Positions 33,767-42,527 of a DNA stretch of 64,000 nucleotides are shown here, one piece after another (position 1 is the first letter of the stretch; each line of letters starts with the position of its first letter). The stretch is from Halothece sp964463655 (lineage in GTDB: Bacteria > Cyanobacteriota > Cyanobacteriia > Cyanobacteriales > Rubidibacteraceae): assembly GCA_964463655.1 (NCBI GenBank), contig CAYXDG010000002.1:24883-88882 (forward strand), given 5' to 3'. A program made the position numbers and the translations under genes. The notes under the pieces were generated by a model. It searched no databases. It was not told the origin of the DNA and saw only the letters and a list, made by a program, of their open reading frames with translations.

Positions 33767-33821
33767 AGTGAGGAGTGAGTTAACAAATAACTAATAACAA
33801 ATAACTAATAACAAAACTAAT
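33767..33821 (+). repeat. 55-base direct repeat, right copy at the assembly gap
   Basis: Identical to 33612-33666. It starts mid-way through what would be the end of the upstream gene, which supports contig overlap rather than a biological tandem duplication. Confidence 0.9.
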
Positions 33822-33836
33822 AACAAAACTAATTAA

Positions 33837-35537
33837 ATGCAAAAACGAATTGATTTTACGTTAATCAAACGATTTTGGTCGATCGCGCAACTGTATTGGT
33901 TGGGTGAGGAAAAATGGAAAGCAAGAGGGCTATTATTTGTTATTACCCTCATGTTAGTTACTTATACTGTTTTAAGCGTTATTCTCAATCAACAACGAGG
34001 AAGTCTAATTACCGCGCTTTCTCAAATGAGTGAGGAGGAATTTTGGAGTGGATTACTGATTTATTTTGGTGTCATTCTTGCTTATATTCCTTTGTTTGCT
34101 GGTGCGAATTATTTAATTGATCTGTTAGGATTATTTTGGCGGCGATGGTTAACTGAACGTTTTCTTGATAATTATTTTCTCGATCGCGCTTACTATAAAT
34201 TAACCTCCTATAGTGAGATTGATAATCCTGATCAACGGATTTCTCAAGATGTGCGATCGTTTACTCAAGACTCCCTAACCTTTCTCTTAGTTACCCTTTC
34301 TTCCCTATTCCAAATCATCGGATTTAGCGGTCAACTGTGGATAATTTCGTTTCCGCTGGTCGTCTTTCTTTTCATTTACGCGATCGTGGGAACATTGATG
34401 ACAGTTGGTATTTTTGGAAAAGCATTAGTTCGTCTTAACTTTGAACAATTAAAGCGAGAAGCTAACTTCCGTTTTGGGTTAGTTCGGATTCGAGAAAATG
34501 CGGAATCCATTGCCTTTTACCAAGGAGAAGACCAAGAAGAAAATCAAGTGAAATATCGCTTTAATGAAGCGTTTAGCAACTTTAAACGCTTGATATTATG
34601 GCAAGATTTAGGCTTAATGTCTTTTACGAACAGTTATCAGTTGCTTACCTATGCTGTCCCTTTTCTAATTCTAGCACCAAGAGTCTTTTCAGGAGAATTA
34701 GAAGTCGGGAAAGTGACCGAAGCACAAGGGGCTTTTTTACAAATCTTTTTCTCTCTTAACCTAGTTGTTAGTCGTTTTCAATCCTTAACAGAATTTGGTG
34801 CTGGAATTAATCGGATTTATAGTTTTGCTGACTATATTAATCTCACTTCAGAAGAGAAAGAAGCAAAAGAAAACAAAAATGGCTCTACCATAAAGATGGT
34901 GAATCAAGAACAGATTGTAGCGGAAAATTTAACCTTACAAACGCCTAACCATCAGCGAACTTTAATCCAAAATTTAACAGTTGAAGTTCCTCAAAATGGA
35001 GGATTACTAATTATGGGTGCGAGTGGTTGTGGGAAAAGTTCTCTCTTGCGTGCTATTGCGGGCTTATGGGAATCAGGAAGTGGGAAAATTAGTCGTCCTC
35101 CTTTATCCGAAATTCTCTTTTTACCCCAACGTCCTTACATGATTTTAGGCAGTTTGCGAGAAGAATTGATTTATCCTCAAACTGAAAGCAATCTCACGGA
35201 TGAAGAATTAGCGAACATTTTAAATCAGGTGAATCTTCCCCATTTAATTGAACGGTTTGGCAATTTAAGTGTAGAAATGAATTGGGGAGATGTTCTATCT
35301 TTAGGAGAACAGCAAAGAGTTGCCTTTGCTCGTATTCTAATCAATAAACCCCGTTATGTGGTATTAGATGAAGCAACCAGCGCCTTAGATGTAGAAAATG
35401 AAGAATCTCTCTATGAGAAGTTACAAACCATTGCGGTAACTTATGTGAGTGTTGGACATCGTCCGACCTTACAAAAGTATCATCAAATTGTTTTACAATT
35501 AGCAGAGGATCAGTCTTGGCAAATTAAACAGTTGTAG
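33837..35537 (+). CDS. ABC transporter, SbmA/BacA-like (ABCD-type) permease-ATPase fusion
   Basis: 566 residues. The membrane domain (about 1-330) has six predicted spans and the SbmA/BacA-type motifs WRRWLTERFLDNYF, AYYKLTSYSEIDNPDQRISQ and NFRFGLVRIRENAESIAFY. The ATPase domain has Walker A GASGCGKSSLLRAIAGLW, signature LSLGEQQRVAFARI, Walker B YVVLDEATSALD and the switch His in VGHRP. It is a half-transporter expected to dimerise. Relatives move peptides, fatty acyl groups or vitamin B12; the substrate here is unknown. It starts at ATG 33837 after AATAACA words and no ribosome site. Confidence 0.9.
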   Translation: MQKRIDFTLIKRFWSIAQLYWLGEEKWKARGLLFVITLMLVTYTVLSVILNQQRGSLITALSQMSEEEFWSGLLIYFGVILAYIPLFAGANYLIDLLGLFWRRWLTERFLDNYFLDRAYYKLTSYSEIDNPDQRISQDVRSFTQDSLTFLLVTLSSLFQIIGFSGQLWIISFPLVVFLFIYAIVGTLMTVGIFGKALVRLNFEQLKREANFRFGLVRIRENAESIAFYQGEDQEENQVKYRFNEAFSNFKRLILWQDLGLMSFTNSYQLLTYAVPFLILAPRVFSGELEVGKVTEAQGAFLQIFFSLNLVVSRFQSLTEFGAGINRIYSFADYINLTSEEKEAKENKNGSTIKMVNQEQIVAENLTLQTPNHQRTLIQNLTVEVPQNGGLLIMGASGCGKSSLLRAIAGLWESGSGKISRPPLSEILFLPQRPYMILGSLREELIYPQTESNLTDEELANILNQVNLPHLIERFGNLSVEMNWGDVLSLGEQQRVAFARILINKPRYVVLDEATSALDVENEESLYEKLQTIAVTYVSVGHRPTLQKYHQIVLQLAEDQSWQIKQL

Positions 35538-35575
35538 ATATTGAAATCTCTCAAAACTAAACGGAGAATGAAAGT

Positions 35576-36007
35576 ATGGAAGAACTACTTACCCTGCGCC
35601 AATATATTCAAGAACAAAACTATGATCAAGCCCTAGAATTAATTGCAGAAATGGAGGAGATGTCTAAAGAAGACAAACTGAATAAAATTTATAGCTATGC
35701 TGTCATTCTCCTTCTGCATCTGATTAAACAAGCAGCAGAGCAACGCACGACTCGTTCTTGGGATTTTTCCATTTACAATGCAACCAAAGAAATCCGACGG
35801 GTGAATAAACGTCGCAAATCTGGGGGCTATTATGCAAGCGTTGCCGAATTAAAAGAAACTTTAGCAGATGCCTTTGATACTGCGATCAAAAAAGCCGCTT
35901 TAGAAGCCTTTTCAGGACAATATACAGAAACTGAAATTGCAGAAAAAATTGACAAAAATACTATCTTAGCCACTGCTCTAGATTATATTAAAGCAGAATC
36001 GAACTAG
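35576..36007 (+). CDS. DUF29-type small helical protein
   Basis: 143 residues, with CGGAG nine bases before ATG 35576. It is helical and charged; key stretches are LTLRQYIQEQNYDQALELIA, YAVILLLHLIKQAAEQRTTR, SWDFSIYNATKEIRRVNKRR and KSGGYYASVAELKETLADAF. These match a DUF29-family branch common in cyanobacteria. It is 38 bases after the ABC transporter gene on the same strand, likely in the same transcript. Function is unknown. Confidence 0.78.
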   Translation: MEELLTLRQYIQEQNYDQALELIAEMEEMSKEDKLNKIYSYAVILLLHLIKQAAEQRTTRSWDFSIYNATKEIRRVNKRRKSGGYYASVAELKETLADAFDTAIKKAALEAFSGQYTETEIAEKIDKNTILATALDYIKAESN

Positions 36008-36104
36008 AGAAAACAATCGTGGTTGATTATTTTGTCCATGAGTCATCTTATACTGATCAAGAATCACTCAATCAAGTTTACGGAAATATAGGAGAATAAG
36101 TGTA

Positions 36105-36809
36105 ATGATTTATCCGGGTGAAGTATTTGCAGAAACGAAAGAATTTGATAGCAATATTCGGCAACTTTTGCCTTATTATGATGAAATGTTAGACGCGATC
36201 GCGCTGTGTCTTCCTCCTAACACTCAATCCATCTTAGAATTAGGTTGTGGTACAGGAGAACTAACAGCAAAAGTTTTAGAACAATGTCCGAAAGCGCAGT
36301 TAGTAGCAGTGGATTACTCGCCGCGCATGATTGAATTTATTGGGGATAAACTAAGCAAAGAGCGCGATCGTTTAAAAACAATTCAACTGGACTTTGGCGC
36401 ATGGGCTAATAATGAACCCAACACCGATATTGGTGACAATTTTGATGCAGTTATTTCCTCTCTTGCGATTCATCATCTCACCGATGAAATGAAAGGAAAA
36501 CTCTATGAAAAAATCGCGTCTTCTCTGAAGCCAAACGGCAGATTTTGGAATGCTGATCCATTGCTTCCAGAGTTTTCGGAATTATCTGAAATTTATCAAC
36601 AATCCCGTGAACGTTGGGCAGCGAAACAAGGGTTAGATTTAGAGACAGTGCGAAGTAAAGTGGGGAAAAGTGACACTCAAGGTTATTCTAGCCAAGATCA
36701 ACTAGCAACCATTGACACACAACTCGCTATGTTAGAAAGTGCGGGCTTTTCTCGAACTGCCATTATTTGGAAATACTACAATGTTGCTGTGTTTGGAGGG
36801 TTGCGCTAG
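36105..36809 (+). CDS. Class I SAM-dependent methyltransferase
   Basis: 234 residues with TAGGAG before ATG 36105. Motif I is ILELGCGTGELTAKVLEQ (about 44-61), followed by LVAVDYSPRMIEF and DAVISSLAIHHLTDEMKG (motif IV region). The sequence resembles small-molecule or quinone-type methyltransferases (Methyltransf_25/11) without a specific subgroup. The substrate is unknown. The promoter of rplU overlaps its 3' end. Confidence 0.85.
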   Translation: MIYPGEVFAETKEFDSNIRQLLPYYDEMLDAIALCLPPNTQSILELGCGTGELTAKVLEQCPKAQLVAVDYSPRMIEFIGDKLSKERDRLKTIQLDFGAWANNEPNTDIGDNFDAVISSLAIHHLTDEMKGKLYEKIASSLKPNGRFWNADPLLPEFSELSEIYQQSRERWAAKQGLDLETVRSKVGKSDTQGYSSQDQLATIDTQLAMLESAGFSRTAIIWKYYNVAVFGGLR

Positions 36810-36829
36810 TTCTGAAATCGAGGTATAAT
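36801..36829 (+). promoter_or_regulatory. Predicted sigma70-type promoter of rplU
   Basis: TTGCGC (36801-36806), 17 bases, then TATAAT (36824-36829). Transcription would start near 36836 and give an 80-base leader to rplU. Within the leader CAGGTA and TACCTG can pair around a GC-rich loop containing a HIP1 site; such leaders on L21 operons are sometimes autoregulated by L21, which is inference here. Confidence 0.5.
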
Positions 36830-36917
36830 GGAATATTGTGTCTCCTGCTCGGATCAGGTAAGACATTGCAAAAAGCGGCGCGATCGCTACCTGTACGGCA
36901 TTTTTTGAGGAATAACC

Positions 36918-37319
36918 ATGAGTTACGCAATTGTAGAAGCAAGCGGAACTCAAGTCAAAGTTGAACCTGGTTCATTTTACGACTTGAATCGTCTGCACGT
37001 AGATGAAGAAGGAAACTACACCTTCGACAAAGTATTATTAATCAACCATGACGGAGAAGTTACCGTCGGTCAACCCTACATTGAAGGGGCGATCGTTGAA
37101 GGAACAGTGATGAGTCATTTGCGGGGACGCAAAGTGCTTGTTTACAAAATGAAGCCGAAGAAAAAATATCGGAAAAAACGAGGACACCGTCAAGAATTAA
37201 CCCGTGTGATGATTGATTCCATTAGTGTCAATGGTTCGGTGATCGCAGCGAGAGAAGATTCAGAAACTCCAGAAAGTGAAGTCAACCCAACCATTACTTC
37301 CGTTGAAAGAGATGTTTAA
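36918..37319 (+). CDS. rplU: 50S ribosomal protein L21
   Basis: 133 residues; bacterial L21 is about 103, so this has a longer C-terminal tail, as in other cyanobacteria and plastids. MSYAIVEASGTQVKVEPGSF, NYTFDKVLLINHDGEVTVGQ and KMKPKKKYRKKRGHRQELTR are standard L21 blocks. The last 25 residues (after SINGSVIA-type text, here SVNGSVIAAREDSETPESEV) are acidic. It binds 23S rRNA near L20. GAGG lies before the ATG. rpmA follows, but a small non-ribosomal frame intervenes. Confidence 0.97.
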   Translation: MSYAIVEASGTQVKVEPGSFYDLNRLHVDEEGNYTFDKVLLINHDGEVTVGQPYIEGAIVEGTVMSHLRGRKVLVYKMKPKKKYRKKRGHRQELTRVMIDSISVNGSVIAAREDSETPESEVNPTITSVERDV

Positions 37320-37464
37320 TGGATCGCAAGAAAAAGTCGAGGAGTGGCTAAACACACCTCATCCAGACTTGGATCAAAAAACTCCTCAATCTTATCTTGA
37401 TCAAGGAAAGGCTTCCGTGGTAGATAACCTCATCTATGCTACTGAAGCAGGTATTCCCAATTAA
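37312..37464 (+). CDS. Orphan DUF2384 (MbcA/ParS/Xre toxin-binding)-like fragment between rplU and rpmA
   Basis: A 50-residue frame from ATG 37312, which overlaps the end of rplU by eight bases, to TAA 37464. EEWLNTPHPDLDQKTPQSYL followed by DQGKASVVDNLIYATEAG fits the C-terminal DUF2384 domain of Xre-type antitoxins (pattern WLNTPNPxLGGxTPxxxL and a glycine end). The N-terminal DNA-binding part of such antitoxins is missing, and no RES or MbcT-type toxin is nearby. It may be a functional minimal protein, or a gene fragment trapped in a ribosomal operon. Expression would depend on rplU transcription. Confidence 0.5.
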   Translation: MFNGSQEKVEEWLNTPHPDLDQKTPQSYLDQGKASVVDNLIYATEAGIPN

Positions 37465-37561
37465 CCGACAGGATTAATTGAAGCCTATCGGTCGGGAAAT
37501 ATTGAGGCTACCATTTTCCATAATAGAATGTAGAAACAATTAACCAAGGGAACCAGTAACA

Positions 37562-37834
37562 ATGGCTCATAAGAAAGGAACAGGAAGCACCCGTAACGGA
37601 CGGGATTCTAATTCAAAGCGCTTAGGCGTAAAACGTTATGGCGGACAAGTGGTTCGCGCTGGCAATATTTTAATCCGTCAGCGTGGTACAAAAATCCATC
37701 CTGGCTTAAATGTTGGTCGTGGAAGTGATGACACTTTATTCGCCTTGATTGATGGGGTGGTTAAGTTCGATCGCTATGGGAGAAGCCGCCGTAAAGTGAG
37801 CATTCTTCCCGTAGAAGAAACAGCAGCCACCTAA
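37562..37834 (+). CDS. rpmA: 50S ribosomal protein L27
   Basis: 90 residues. MAHKKGTGSTRNGRDSNSKR, LGVKRYGGQVVRAGNILIRQ and KIHPGLNVGRGSDDTLFALI are canonical L27. The basic N-terminus reaches the peptidyl-transferase centre; there is no N-terminal cleaved extension of the Firmicutes type. About 240 bases separate it from rplU, longer than usual because of the DUF2384-like fragment. Confidence 0.98.
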   Translation: MAHKKGTGSTRNGRDSNSKRLGVKRYGGQVVRAGNILIRQRGTKIHPGLNVGRGSDDTLFALIDGVVKFDRYGRSRRKVSILPVEETAAT

Positions 37835-37856
37835 AACAGTTGCCAAAAGTTTCAAC

Positions 37857-37882
37857 CCCTTTCCTCGCAGATGAGGAGAGGG
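37857..37882 (+). terminator. 10-base-pair hairpin after rpmA
   Basis: CCCTTTCCTC (37857-37866), a 6-base loop, and GAGGAGAGGG (37873-37882) pair with a single G-U. It is the first structure after the rpmA stop. No T-tract follows, so termination is inferred. Confidence 0.5.
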
Positions 37883-37970
37883 ATTGAAGTAGTTAGTTCA
37901 ACGTCACATAAGAAGTCGTAACTATGAAGATTGGTCTGATTAAGTAGAAATTCTGATTGGTTGCAGAAAT

Positions 37971-37987
37971 GGTGGGCATTTTCCACC
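37971..37987. terminator. GGTGG/CCACC hairpin at the convergent rpmA-dndE junction
   Basis: GGTGG and CCACC flank a 7-base loop, followed on the + strand by CTACC and a T5 run. The placement between convergent genes and the T-run suggest an intrinsic terminator for + strand transcription; the T-run falls inside the last codons of dndE. Confidence 0.5.
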
Positions 37988-38383
37988 CTACCTTTTTCGG
38001 CGATCGACAACATTTTCGCATAAACCTTCAATGCTTCTCAAATTTTGATCCCCTGCTAAATAACTAATTCCGCGATGTAAATGTAAGCGAAATTGTTGGG
38101 CAAGGGTTTCGCGATCGCAGCCTAAACCATCTTCATAACACCGTTGTTTGAGGGCTAAAACTAACACATCGGAGACTTCCCCCCCAAACACCCGCCAAGT
38201 TAGTTCAAGGTTGCTATCAGAGGGAATGGGAACAGGAGAAGGCTTTGTGGGTTCAGCCAGAGACCGACAAAACCCCCAGCGACAAAGAATGTTCCACTGT
38301 TCGATTTTGGTGTAACGTTTGAGTTTAATGAGTTGTTCTCGTGCTGTTTTTGAGAGGCGAATGCGTTCGACAGGCGGTTCCAT
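37988..38383 (-). CDS. dndE: Solitary DndE-like DNA phosphorothioation protein
   Basis: 131 residues from ATG 38383. RIRLSKTAREQLIKLKRYT, KIEQWNILCRWGFCRSLAEP, SDSNLELTWRVFGGEVSDVL and QFRLHLHRGISYLAG match DndE, the small tetrameric protein of the Dnd system that binds nicked DNA. In full systems DndACDE insert sulfur into the DNA backbone as phosphorothioate. None of dndA-D, or the dndFGH restriction genes, is present in this window. It follows proS by 27 bases on the same strand and has no own ribosome site, so expression probably relies on proS. The family match is recognition-based but strong in motif order. Confidence 0.8.
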   Translation of the reverse strand: MEPPVERIRLSKTAREQLIKLKRYTKIEQWNILCRWGFCRSLAEPTKPSPVPIPSDSNLELTWRVFGGEVSDVLVLALKQRCYEDGLGCDRETLAQQFRLHLHRGISYLAGDQNLRSIEGLCENVVDRRKR

Positions 38384-38410
38384 AATCAATGGATAATTAA
38401 TAATATTAGA

Positions 38411-40210
38411 TTAATTGTTACTGAGCCATTGTCGGAAGGTAGTAACAACTTCAGTCAGGGAAATGTCTTCAGAAGATTGATCGACCCGTTTAACAATTTC
38501 TACTTTCCCTTCTTTTAAGGATCGCCCTGTGACAATGCGATAGGGAATGCCAATTAAATCAGCGTCTTTAAATTTTACTCCAGCCCGTTCATCGCGATCG
38601 TCTAATAAGACATCAAGACCTAAACTGAGTAAACCTTCATAGAGATTTTCGGCCACTTGTCTTTGTTGGCTGTCGGTAATATTGGGAACTGTAATCACTA
38701 CTTGATAAGGCGCGATCGCGATCGGCCAAATAATCCCATTTTTATCATGAGATTGTTCCACAGCAGATTGAGCTAAACGAGAAACACCAATGCCATAACA
38801 ACCCATATAAAAGGGCTTTTCTTCCCCTTGTTCGTTGGTGTAAGTGGCATTCATGGCGGTGGAATATTTCGTTCCCAATTGGAAAATATGTCCGACTTCA
38901 ATTCCCCGCGCACTGCTCAGGAATTGGGTTTGATCATGAAGGGCGCGATCGCCAGCTTGGGCTTCTCGCACATCAACCACAATCTCTGGTAAGGTAAACT
39001 GTGCGCCCCAGTTCGCACCAACCACGTGATAACCTGTTTCATTCGCTCCTGTAATAAAGTTTGTCAGATTAACGGCAGTTTCATCCACTAAGCGCAGGAA
39101 TTTCGGTTCAACGTCTTTTCTCTTGTCAATATAATCATCGCTTAAATCAGGGGCAATATAGCCCAATGGTAACGGTTTTGTCGTCCATTTTTTCTGGGCT
39201 TCCACATCAGGAACATTCAAAGCAATGAGGGTTTGTGCGCCGTAGTCTGGCGCTTTTCCCGCGAGGAAATTATTCAACTTGACCTCATTAACATCTTGAT
39301 CGCCTCGGATACTGACCAAAACCAGCAGCATTTTCCCATTATCATAAATCGCTTCATAGAGGACATTTTTAACCACTGTGGTCGGAGAACAGCCTAAAAA
39401 GTCGCAAACCGTTCCAATAGTGGCGGTATTGGGCGTATGTCGCTTCTCATAGCTGGAAAAAGGAGATAATTCGGCATCAGGGGGAATCGAAACCGCTTTT
39501 TCTAAATTCGCTGCATATTTGCCATCTTCAGTGTAGAGGACTTCATCTTCTCCTGCCTCAGCCAGTACCATAAACTCTTGAGAAGCCGATCCCCCGATCG
39601 CACCAGAATCAGCTTCTACTGCGGTAAAACTCAAGCCACAGCGAGCGAAAATCTTGGCGTAGGCTTCTCCCATTGCATGATAACTTTCTTTGAGACTCTC
39701 AGCATCAGCATTAAAAGAGTAAGCATCCTTCATAATAAACTCACGACCGCGCATCAAGCCAAAACGGGGACGAATTTCATCGCGGAATTTCGTTTGAATT
39801 TGATATAAATTTTGGGGCAGTTGACGATACGATCGAATGGTATCCCGTGCGATCGCTGTGATGACTTCTTCATGAGTCGGACCCAACCCTAACTGTCTTT
39901 CTTGGCGATCAATCAAGGAAAACATAATCCCCTCTGCTTTGGTGTAGGTTTCCCAACGTCCCGACTCCTGCCATAATTCAGAAGGTTGGAGTTGGGGAAG
40001 CAAACATTCCTGAGCCCCTGCTGCGTTCATTTCTTCGCGGACAATTTGAGAAATTTTGTTCAACACCCGCCACATCAGGGGAAGATAGCCGTAGAGTCCG
40101 CTTCCGATGCGACGAATATAACCCGCACGAAGAAGGAGTTGATGACTCGGAATTTCTGCTTCTGCGGGGGTTTCCCGTAGCGTTACCAAAAGCATTTGAG
40201 ACATTCGCAT
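38411..40210 (-). CDS. proS: Prolyl-tRNA synthetase, bacterial type with editing domain
   Basis: Charges tRNA-Pro. 599 residues, the length of bacterial ProS with the INS editing insertion between motifs 2 and 3. Class II motifs are visible: motif 1 region LPLMWRVLNKISQIVREEM, LGPTHEEVITAIARDTIRSY, motif 2 KFRDEIRPRFGLMRGREFIM, and motif 3 GIGVSRLAQSAVEQ. The C-terminal anticodon-binding domain contains DVLLDDRDERAGVKFKDADL. Overlaps nothing; the downstream dndE-like gene is likely co-transcribed. Confidence 0.97.
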   Translation of the reverse strand: MRMSQMLLVTLRETPAEAEIPSHQLLLRAGYIRRIGSGLYGYLPLMWRVLNKISQIVREEMNAAGAQECLLPQLQPSELWQESGRWETYTKAEGIMFSLIDRQERQLGLGPTHEEVITAIARDTIRSYRQLPQNLYQIQTKFRDEIRPRFGLMRGREFIMKDAYSFNADAESLKESYHAMGEAYAKIFARCGLSFTAVEADSGAIGGSASQEFMVLAEAGEDEVLYTEDGKYAANLEKAVSIPPDAELSPFSSYEKRHTPNTATIGTVCDFLGCSPTTVVKNVLYEAIYDNGKMLLVLVSIRGDQDVNEVKLNNFLAGKAPDYGAQTLIALNVPDVEAQKKWTTKPLPLGYIAPDLSDDYIDKRKDVEPKFLRLVDETAVNLTNFITGANETGYHVVGANWGAQFTLPEIVVDVREAQAGDRALHDQTQFLSSARGIEVGHIFQLGTKYSTAMNATYTNEQGEEKPFYMGCYGIGVSRLAQSAVEQSHDKNGIIWPIAIAPYQVVITVPNITDSQQRQVAENLYEGLLSLGLDVLLDDRDERAGVKFKDADLIGIPYRIVTGRSLKEGKVEIVKRVDQSSEDISLTEVVTTFRQWLSNN

Positions 40211-40355
40211 AGTTGGTTTTTCCTTAAAATTAATTCTGGGTATGCTCTAAGTTATTTTGTCATATAGTAATTCCCAATGATGGAAAGCCGCACAAGCAAA
40301 GGGTTAAAATTTAAGGGGCATTAACAGGTTTTGCTACCAATCATCAGACCTTGCG

Positions 40356-41216
40356 ATGAATAAACTTTTTCCTTTAGCGATTTTAGTCTCAGCAGGTGTG
40401 TTTTTCCAAAACGCTACATTCGCTCAATTTATCACTGACGAGAACACTTGTCCCGATCCCATTCTCCAACGGCTCGATCGCCATCAAATCTCCTCTGGAG
40501 AAACCATCGAAAGCATTGCCCAACAGTATAACTTACTCCCAGAAACCCTGATCCGCCTCAATCCTATTTTGCAACAAGAGAGTGTTCCTGTCGGGACAGA
40601 AATCCTAATTCCGCCGTTTAATGGGGTTCGTATTGAAGTCCCACCTGATACCACTTGGCAAGATTTAGAAGCTGCTTATGGGGTGCGTGCGGATGTTCTG
40701 TTTGAACTTAATGGCTGTACTTCTCAACCCAATGTGGTCTTTTTGCCAGGGGTGGCTTGGCAAGGAGAAGACCCTGATGCAGTTTATACTTATTCGGGAC
40801 TCAGCCACTATCCTCTCCCTGAAACTGGAGAAATTGGACTGGCTTATGGTTGGTATCGGATTTCTGATCGGAATCAACGTCGCTTACACAGTGGCATTGA
40901 TCTCATTGCAGAAGTGGGAACATCGGTGTTAGCAACCGAAACAGGACAAGTGACGTTTGTGGGACAGCATCCGATTTATGGGAATTTTATTATTATTAAT
41001 CATGCTCGGGGAACTCAAACCCGCTATCGTCATCTAGCAACAGTAACGGTTGAACCCAATCAAATGGTTCAAGCAGGAGACGCGATCGGCACTGTAGGCA
41101 CGACTGGAGAACCTGATATTAGTGAGCCTCATTTACATTTTGAAGTGCGCTATCAAACAGCCCAAGGGTGGGTAGCCCAAGACCCAGCAATTCATCTCAG
41201 CGCGGTTTCCCCTTAA
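40356..41216 (+). CDS. Secreted LysM + M23 metallopeptidase-like protein
   Basis: 286 residues. Signal peptide LFPLAILVSAGVFFQNATFA with cleavage before QFI. A LysM domain follows (RHQISSGETIESIAQQYNLL to PETLIRLNPILQQ; residues about 42-90), with a second LysM-like segment around 95-135. The C-terminal M23 domain has the zinc ligands in HSGIDLIAEVG (His, Asp) and EPHLHFEVRY, plus YGNFIIINHARGTQTRYRHL, so the peptidase site looks complete. It is a candidate peptidoglycan endopeptidase or amidase activator (EnvC/NlpD style) in the periplasm. Confidence 0.9.
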   Translation: MNKLFPLAILVSAGVFFQNATFAQFITDENTCPDPILQRLDRHQISSGETIESIAQQYNLLPETLIRLNPILQQESVPVGTEILIPPFNGVRIEVPPDTTWQDLEAAYGVRADVLFELNGCTSQPNVVFLPGVAWQGEDPDAVYTYSGLSHYPLPETGEIGLAYGWYRISDRNQRRLHSGIDLIAEVGTSVLATETGQVTFVGQHPIYGNFIIINHARGTQTRYRHLATVTVEPNQMVQAGDAIGTVGTTGEPDISEPHLHFEVRYQTAQGWVAQDPAIHLSAVSP

Positions 41217-41290
41217 CTTAATTTTGAAATAGCAAAGGCTCGATCGTTTCCGATAAAATGACCAATTAGTCCTTTTTATCAAAAATCAAG

Positions 41291-42496
41291 ATGAGTCGTG
41301 CCAATAAAGTCGTTTTAGCCTATTCTGGAGGTGTGGATACCTCGGTCTGTATTCCTTATCTAAAAGCCGAATGGGGCGTTAAAGAAGTGATTACCCTTGC
41401 TGCTGATCTCGGACAAGGAGAAGATTTAGAACCGATTAAAGCCAAAGCCATCACCGCAGGCGCTTCTATTTCTTTAGTGGAAAATGCAGTCGATCGCTTT
41501 GTCACGGAGTTTGCGTTTCCTGCAATACAAGCCAACGCCCTCTACGAAAACAGATATCCCCTTTCCACTGCGTTGGCCCGTCCTTTAATCGCTCAAATGT
41601 TAGTGGAAGCAGCCATTACATACGGCGCTGATGCGGTGGCGCATGGCTGTACAGGAAAAGGAAATGATCAGGTGCGCTTTGATGTCTCGATCGCTGCTTT
41701 AAATCCAGACTTGAAAATCCTTGCGCCTGCCCGAGAATGGGGAATGAGTCGCGAAGCAGCCATTACATACGGGGAAAAGTTTGGACTCCCCGCACCCGTG
41801 AAGAAATCCTCTCCTTACAGTATCGATCAGAATCTTCTTGGACGCAGCATTGAAGCAGGGACACTAGAAGACCCAATGGTTGAACCCGCAGAAGAAGTGT
41901 TTTCCATGACCCGCGCGATCACGCAAACCCCTGATGAGCCAGAATACATCGACATCGGCTTTGAAAAAGGGCTTCCTGTGAGTCTCAATGGCGTGAGTTA
42001 TGACTCTGTTACCCTCATTAAAACCCTCAATCAGAAAGTGGGTGAGCATGGCTTTGGTCGCATTGATATGATGGAAAACCGCGTAGTTGGGATTAAATCC
42101 AGAGAAATCTATGAAGCACCCGCCCTCCTTGCTTTGATTATGGCGCATCGCGACTTAGAAAGCCTGACGCTCACAGCAGATGTCACCCAATATAAACGAG
42201 GAATTGAAGACACTTATAGTCAACTGATTTATCAGGGATTGTGGTATAGTCCCCTTAAACAGGCGCTCGATGCCTTTATCCAACAAACCCAAGCTCGTGT
42301 CACAGGAACGGTACGCTTAAAATTACTGAAAGGAAACGCGATCGTGGTCGGTCGTCAGTCGAAATACTCCCTTTATGCGGAGGACTTAGCTACTTATGGA
42401 TCAGAAGACGAGTTTGATCATAAAGCAGCAGAAGGGTTTATCTACATTTGGGGACTTCCGACGCGAGTGTGGTCAAAAACAATGAATAATCAATAA
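41291..42496 (+). CDS. argG: Argininosuccinate synthase
   Basis: Joins citrulline and aspartate using ATP in arginine synthesis. 401 residues. KVVLAYSGGVDTSVCIPYL is the ATP pyrophosphatase PP-motif, then VAHGCTGKGNDQVRFD, SPYSIDQNLLGRSIEAG and IKSREIYEAPALLALI. It is complete, stands alone and has no ARG box that I recognise. Confidence 0.97.
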   Translation: MSRANKVVLAYSGGVDTSVCIPYLKAEWGVKEVITLAADLGQGEDLEPIKAKAITAGASISLVENAVDRFVTEFAFPAIQANALYENRYPLSTALARPLIAQMLVEAAITYGADAVAHGCTGKGNDQVRFDVSIAALNPDLKILAPAREWGMSREAAITYGEKFGLPAPVKKSSPYSIDQNLLGRSIEAGTLEDPMVEPAEEVFSMTRAITQTPDEPEYIDIGFEKGLPVSLNGVSYDSVTLIKTLNQKVGEHGFGRIDMMENRVVGIKSREIYEAPALLALIMAHRDLESLTLTADVTQYKRGIEDTYSQLIYQGLWYSPLKQALDAFIQQTQARVTGTVRLKLLKGNAIVVGRQSKYSLYAEDLATYGSEDEFDHKAAEGFIYIWGLPTRVWSKTMNNQ

Positions 42497-42527
42497 TTTA
42501 GAACCCTCCCTTTCCCCAATGTGTGAT

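Noticed and set aside
36836..36917. tRNA-like or riboswitch structure in the rplU leader
   Set aside because: Only one short stem (CAGGTA/TACCTG) could be seen; there is no match to a known riboswitch or tRNA.
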